A stretch of 64,000 nucleotides of DNA. Origin: CAWFKS01 sp963816435 (GTDB lineage Bacteria; Pseudomonadota; Alphaproteobacteria; Rhizobiales; Rhizobiaceae). Of this stretch, positions 61,080 to 64,000 are shown in pieces. Location: contig CAWFKS010000013.1 in NCBI GenBank assembly GCA_963816435.1, positions 62,001 to 126,000 of the forward strand. Direction: 5' to 3'. How positions within the stretch are numbered: the first letter of the stretch is position 1; each line of letters opens with the position of its first letter. Made by a program: the position numbers and the translations under genes. Under the pieces are notes generated by a model. That model was not told the DNA's origin and searched no databases. It saw only the letters and a program-made list of their open reading frames with translations.

Positions 61080-61995
61080 ATGGCTGGCGACAAGGCGCTC
61101 GAAGTCAGGTCACTGGCCGCCTCCTACGGACGGATACCGATCCTGCATGGCATCGACCTGCATGTGGCGGATGGCGAGATCGTCGGGATTCTCGGCCACA
61201 ACGGCATGGGCAAGTCGACCCTGCTCAAGACGATCATGGGTTTCCTGCCGGCGCGCGCCGGCTCGATCTCGCTCGCCGGCGAGGACATCACGCGGCTGAA
61301 GCCGCATCACCGTTCGCTGCGGGGGCTCGGCTACATCCCGCAGGGCCGCGGCATCTTTCCCAAGCTCTCGGTGCGCGACAATCTGCGGCTCGCCTGGCAG
61401 CACAACGGCGAGGCTGGCGAGGAGGAGACGCTCGAAAGCGTGCTCTCCGATTTTCCACGCATCCGCCGGCTTCTCGACCGCGAGGGCGGCGCGCTGTCGG
61501 GCGGCGAACAGCAGCTTCTGGCGCTGGCGCGCGGTCTGATGGCCGATCCGTGGCTGCTGCTTCTCGACGAGCCGACCGAGGGCATCCAGCCGAGCATCAT
61601 CGAGGAGATGGAAGAGACCCTGCAGAGGCTGCGCACGAGCCGCGGCCTGACCATCCTGCTCGTGGAACAGAATTTCGACTTCATCAGCGCGCTCGCCGAC
61701 CGCGTGCTCATCCTCGAGCGCGGCAGGATCATTGCCGAGTTCGACGGCGCCTCGCTCAGCGATCCGCGCCAGATCGAGGAGTTCCTCGGCTTTGGCGGCG
61801 TGCGCCGCACCCGCGGCGGTGCGCCGGCCCAGCCTTCTGCCCGGGCCCACGCGCCAGCCGAAGCAGCCGCGCCAGTCACCGTCGTGGCCGGCACGAATGG
61901 CGGCTTTGTCGATACCAGGCGGGCACCGGAGCCGCGCCGTTCCCAGGATTCCAGTCATGCCCGGCCGGTCGCCGGTCCCACGGAGGCACGCATGA
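61080..61995 (+). CDS. ABC transporter ATPase, LivF/UrtE type, with unusual C-terminal tail
   Basis: The first ~240 residues are a normal LivF: GHNGMGKST, GYIPQGRGIFPKLSV, LSGGEQQLLALARGL, LLLLDEPTEGIQPS. After FLGFGGVRR follows about 60 residues of Ala/Pro/Arg-rich sequence (from TRGGAPAQPSARAH) with no stop, running in frame into the amidase start. A +1 shift would instead end it at TGA 61993-61995, overlapping the amidase ATG as ATGA; I give that end. A true LivF-amidase fusion is the alternative. Confidence 0.82.
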
Positions 61996-63506
61996 GCGTC
62001 AGAAGGCCAACCCTCGAGCAGATGCGCGACGTCGTGCACGGGCTCGGCATGTCGATGGGCGAGCGCGAGATGCTCGACTACCTGACGCTGATGGAGTCCA
62101 ACTTCCAGGCCTACGACATCATCGACGCGATGCCGGACAATCTGCCGAAGGTGAAATACCCGCGCACCCCCGGCTATCGGCCCTCCGGCGCCGAAAACCC
62201 GATGAACGCATGGTACGTGAAGTCGGAGGTGCGCGGTGCGGCCTCGGGCCCGCTTTCGGGCAAGAAGATCGTGCTGAAGGACAATGTGTGTCTTGCCGGC
62301 GTGCCGATGATGAACGGCGCCTCGACGCTGGAAGGCTATGTGCCGGACGTCGACGCCACCGTGGTGACGCGCATCCTCGACGCAGGCGGCACCATCCTCG
62401 GCAAGGCTCATTGCGAGTATTTCTGCCTGTCGGCGGGAAGCCACACCAACGCGACCGGTCCCGTCCACAACCCCTATCGCATGGGCTACAACGCGTCGGG
62501 CTCGTCGTCGGGCTGCGGCGCGTTGGTCGGCGCCGGCGAGGTCGAGATGGCGATCGGCGGCGACCAGGGCGGCTCGATCCGCATGCCGGCCTCGGTCTGC
62601 GGCGCCTACGGCATGAAGGCCACGCACGGGCTGGTTCCCTATACCGGCATCATGCCGATCGAGCCGACGATCGACCATGCCGGCCCGATTACAGCGACGG
62701 TGCGCGACAATGCGCTGCTCCTGGAGGTGATCGCCGGCGAAGACGGGCTCGATCCGCGCCAGTATTGCCCGAAGGTCGACCGCTATACCCAGGCCGTCGG
62801 CATGGGCGCGTCGGGCCTGCGCATCGGTCTCGTGAAGGAAGGCTTCGGGCGCCCGGAATCGGAGGCCGATGTCGACGCCAAGGTGCGGCAGGCGGGCGAG
62901 AAATTCCGCTCTCTCGGGGCGATGGTGGAAGAGGTGTCGATCCCCATGCACCTCACCGGCGCGGCGATCTGGACGCCGATCGCGCTCGAGGGCCTCACCG
63001 ACATCATGATGCACGGCAACGGTTTCGCAACCGGTTGGGAGGGGCTCTACGTCACCAGCCTGCTCGACTACCATTCGAACTGGCGGGCGCGGGCGAACGA
63101 GCTGTCGAAGAGCCTGAAGATATCGATGTTCGTCGGCGAATACATGCAGAAGCAGTATCGCGGGCACTACTACGCCAAGGCACAGAACCTCAGCCGCCTC
63201 TTGCGCCAGGCCTATGACGACGCGCTGGCGAAATACGACCTGCTGCTGATGCCGACGACGCCGATGAAGGCGCAGCCGCTGCCGGCACCCGACGAGCCGC
63301 TGGCGGTGCAGATCCAGCGCGCCTTCGAGATGGTCGGCAACACCTGTCCGTTCGACACGTCCGGCCACCCGGCGATGAGCGTGCCCTGCGGTCTCAGCCA
63401 GGGCCTGCCGGTGGGAATGATGCTGATCGCCAGGCACTACCAGGAAAGCACGATCTACCGCGCCGCCGGCGCCTTCGAGTCGCTGGGCGACTGGCGGGCC
63501 ATGTAG
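61992..63506 (+). CDS. Amidase-signature family hydrolase
   Basis: A 504-residue amidase: catalytic Lys in KKIVLKDNVCLAGVPM, NASGSSSGCGALVGAGEVEM (nucleophile loop) and GDQGGSIRMPASVCGAYGMK. The N-terminal helix MSVRRPTLEQMRDVVHGLGM is typical of amidases that act on larger amides. It follows the transporter directly and precedes an acyl-CoA synthetase, which suggests the imported amide is hydrolysed to an acid that is then activated with CoA. Confidence 0.92.
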   Translation: MSVRRPTLEQMRDVVHGLGMSMGEREMLDYLTLMESNFQAYDIIDAMPDNLPKVKYPRTPGYRPSGAENPMNAWYVKSEVRGAASGPLSGKKIVLKDNVCLAGVPMMNGASTLEGYVPDVDATVVTRILDAGGTILGKAHCEYFCLSAGSHTNATGPVHNPYRMGYNASGSSSGCGALVGAGEVEMAIGGDQGGSIRMPASVCGAYGMKATHGLVPYTGIMPIEPTIDHAGPITATVRDNALLLEVIAGEDGLDPRQYCPKVDRYTQAVGMGASGLRIGLVKEGFGRPESEADVDAKVRQAGEKFRSLGAMVEEVSIPMHLTGAAIWTPIALEGLTDIMMHGNGFATGWEGLYVTSLLDYHSNWRARANELSKSLKISMFVGEYMQKQYRGHYYAKAQNLSRLLRQAYDDALAKYDLLLMPTTPMKAQPLPAPDEPLAVQIQRAFEMVGNTCPFDTSGHPAMSVPCGLSQGLPVGMMLIARHYQESTIYRAAGAFESLGDWRAM

Positions 63507-63547
63507 GCGGAAGGACGCGCCGGCAGGCATTGCACGGGAGGAAAGCG

Positions 63548-64000
63548 ATGACCATTCTGTCGGAATCCATGGCCGGAAAGCTGTCGACCAGCTTCTTCGA
63601 CCATCCCGGCGACGCGGCGGCATCCGGCGCCACCATCGCGCCCGTGGACGGCAAGTCGTACGTGTCGGGCGACCGCTCGGTGCCGTTGCGCCGCGCCACG
63701 ATCCCGCAGGTCTTCGCCGAGACCGTCTCGCGCTTCGGCCCCCGCGAGGCGGCCGTGTTCCGCGCGTTCGGCAGGCGCTACACCTATTACGATCTCGACC
63801 GGGAGGTCGACGCTTTCGCCAGCGGCTTGCTGAGCCTCGGCATCGAGCCCGGCGACCGAGTCGGCATCTGGTCGCCGAACCGGCCCGAATGGCTGATCAC
63901 CCAGTTCGCGACGGCGCGGATCGGCGCCGTGCTGGTCACGATCAACCCGGCCTACCGCGTGTCGGAGCTCGAATACGCGCTCAACAAGGTGGGCTGCAAG
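63548..64000 (+). CDS. AMP-binding acyl-CoA synthetase, N-terminal part (cut by window end)
   Basis: The first 151 codons are open to the end of the window. MTILSESMAGKLSTSFFDHP, then FAETVSRFGPREAAVFRAFG, RYTYYDLDREVDAFASGLLS and GIEPGDRVGIWSPNRPEWLI match fatty-acid or aromatic acid:CoA ligases; the P-loop and remaining motifs lie downstream. GGGAGG precedes the ATG. It is 41 bp after the amidase. Confidence 0.88.
   Translation, partial: MTILSESMAGKLSTSFFDHPGDAAASGATIAPVDGKSYVSGDRSVPLRRATIPQVFAETVSRFGPREAAVFRAFGRRYTYYDLDREVDAFASGLLSLGIEPGDRVGIWSPNRPEWLITQFATARIGAVLVTINPAYRVSELEYALNKVGCK

Noticed and set aside
60504..63506. A 1000-codon protein starting inside the LivG-type gene
   Set aside because: The first part is a shadow of LivG; the real starts are ATG 61080 for LivF and ATG 61992 for the amidase.
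1..64000. Prophage, integrative element or insertion sequence
   Set aside because: No integrase, transposase, phage structural gene or tRNA-flanking direct repeat was recognised.

Overview
The window is about 64 kb of GC-rich DNA that reads as a Hyphomicrobiales (Rhizobiales) alphaproteobacterial chromosome, most like the Phyllobacteriaceae (Mesorhizobium, Aquamicrobium or Nitratireductor). The support is the def/fmt/truA/dapE/dapD/argB neighbourhood, HWE-family histidine kinases, promoters of the EcfG type (GGAAC-N16-CGTT), FNR/FixK-type boxes, a RIME-like palindrome and dense GC-rich intergenic palindromic repeats. I recognised no rRNA, tRNA, IS element, prophage or CRISPR array.

Layout. 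1-2.2 kb: the end of a Kazal-domain gene and two flavin-dependent oxidoreductases. 2.3-12.6 kb: housekeeping genes (rmuC, def, fmt, truA, dapE, dapD), with a toxin-antitoxin pair between def and fmt and an ArnT-like glycosyltransferase between fmt and truA. 12.7-22 kb: LOG-family protein, DUF817 protein, HAD nucleotidase, GGDEF protein, a tandemly duplicated small gene, MFS transporter, amidase, argB, a 3-hydroxyisobutyrate-dehydrogenase-like enzyme and a MarR regulator. 22-29.6 kb: a stress block (EamA transporter, CsbD protein, two HWE kinases, AI-2E permease, PRC-barrel protein) in which four transcription units carry EcfG-type promoters. 29.6-34.3 kb: a persulfide-dioxygenase-like enzyme with two YeeE/YedE sulfur transport subunits, then a YiiX-like lipoprotein, a D-lyxose isomerase and a PfkB-family kinase. 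34.3-38.7 kb: a cytochrome c with a bactofilin-like membrane protein behind an FNR/FixK box, then arsR-arsC-acr3 and a cupin.

38.8-53.3 kb looks like one nucleoside-catabolic region: a BMP-type nucleoside ABC importer, an MtaD/SAH-deaminase-like amidohydrolase, a purine nucleoside phosphorylase and two SDR enzymes. After a repeat-rich gap come, on the other strand, a SorC regulator, a fused class II aldolase-SDR and an MtnA-type isomerase. I infer a route that imports, deaminates and phosphorolyses (5'-deoxy/5'-methylthio) nucleosides and then isomerises and cleaves the pentose 1-phosphate. 53.6-64 kb looks like an amide-catabolic region: MarR, a cytoplasmic AmiC-like sensor, an SPFH/flotillin protein, a five-gene urea/amide/branched-chain-type ABC transporter, an amidase and an acyl-CoA synthetase cut off by the window end.

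Quality warning. At least 18 genes carry apparent frameshifts, about 22 indels in all, mostly single-base insertions. They include dapE, which is usually essential. Removing one base (or restoring one) gives full-length, family-typical proteins, so I treat these as probable sequence errors and annotate the full gene spans as CDS.
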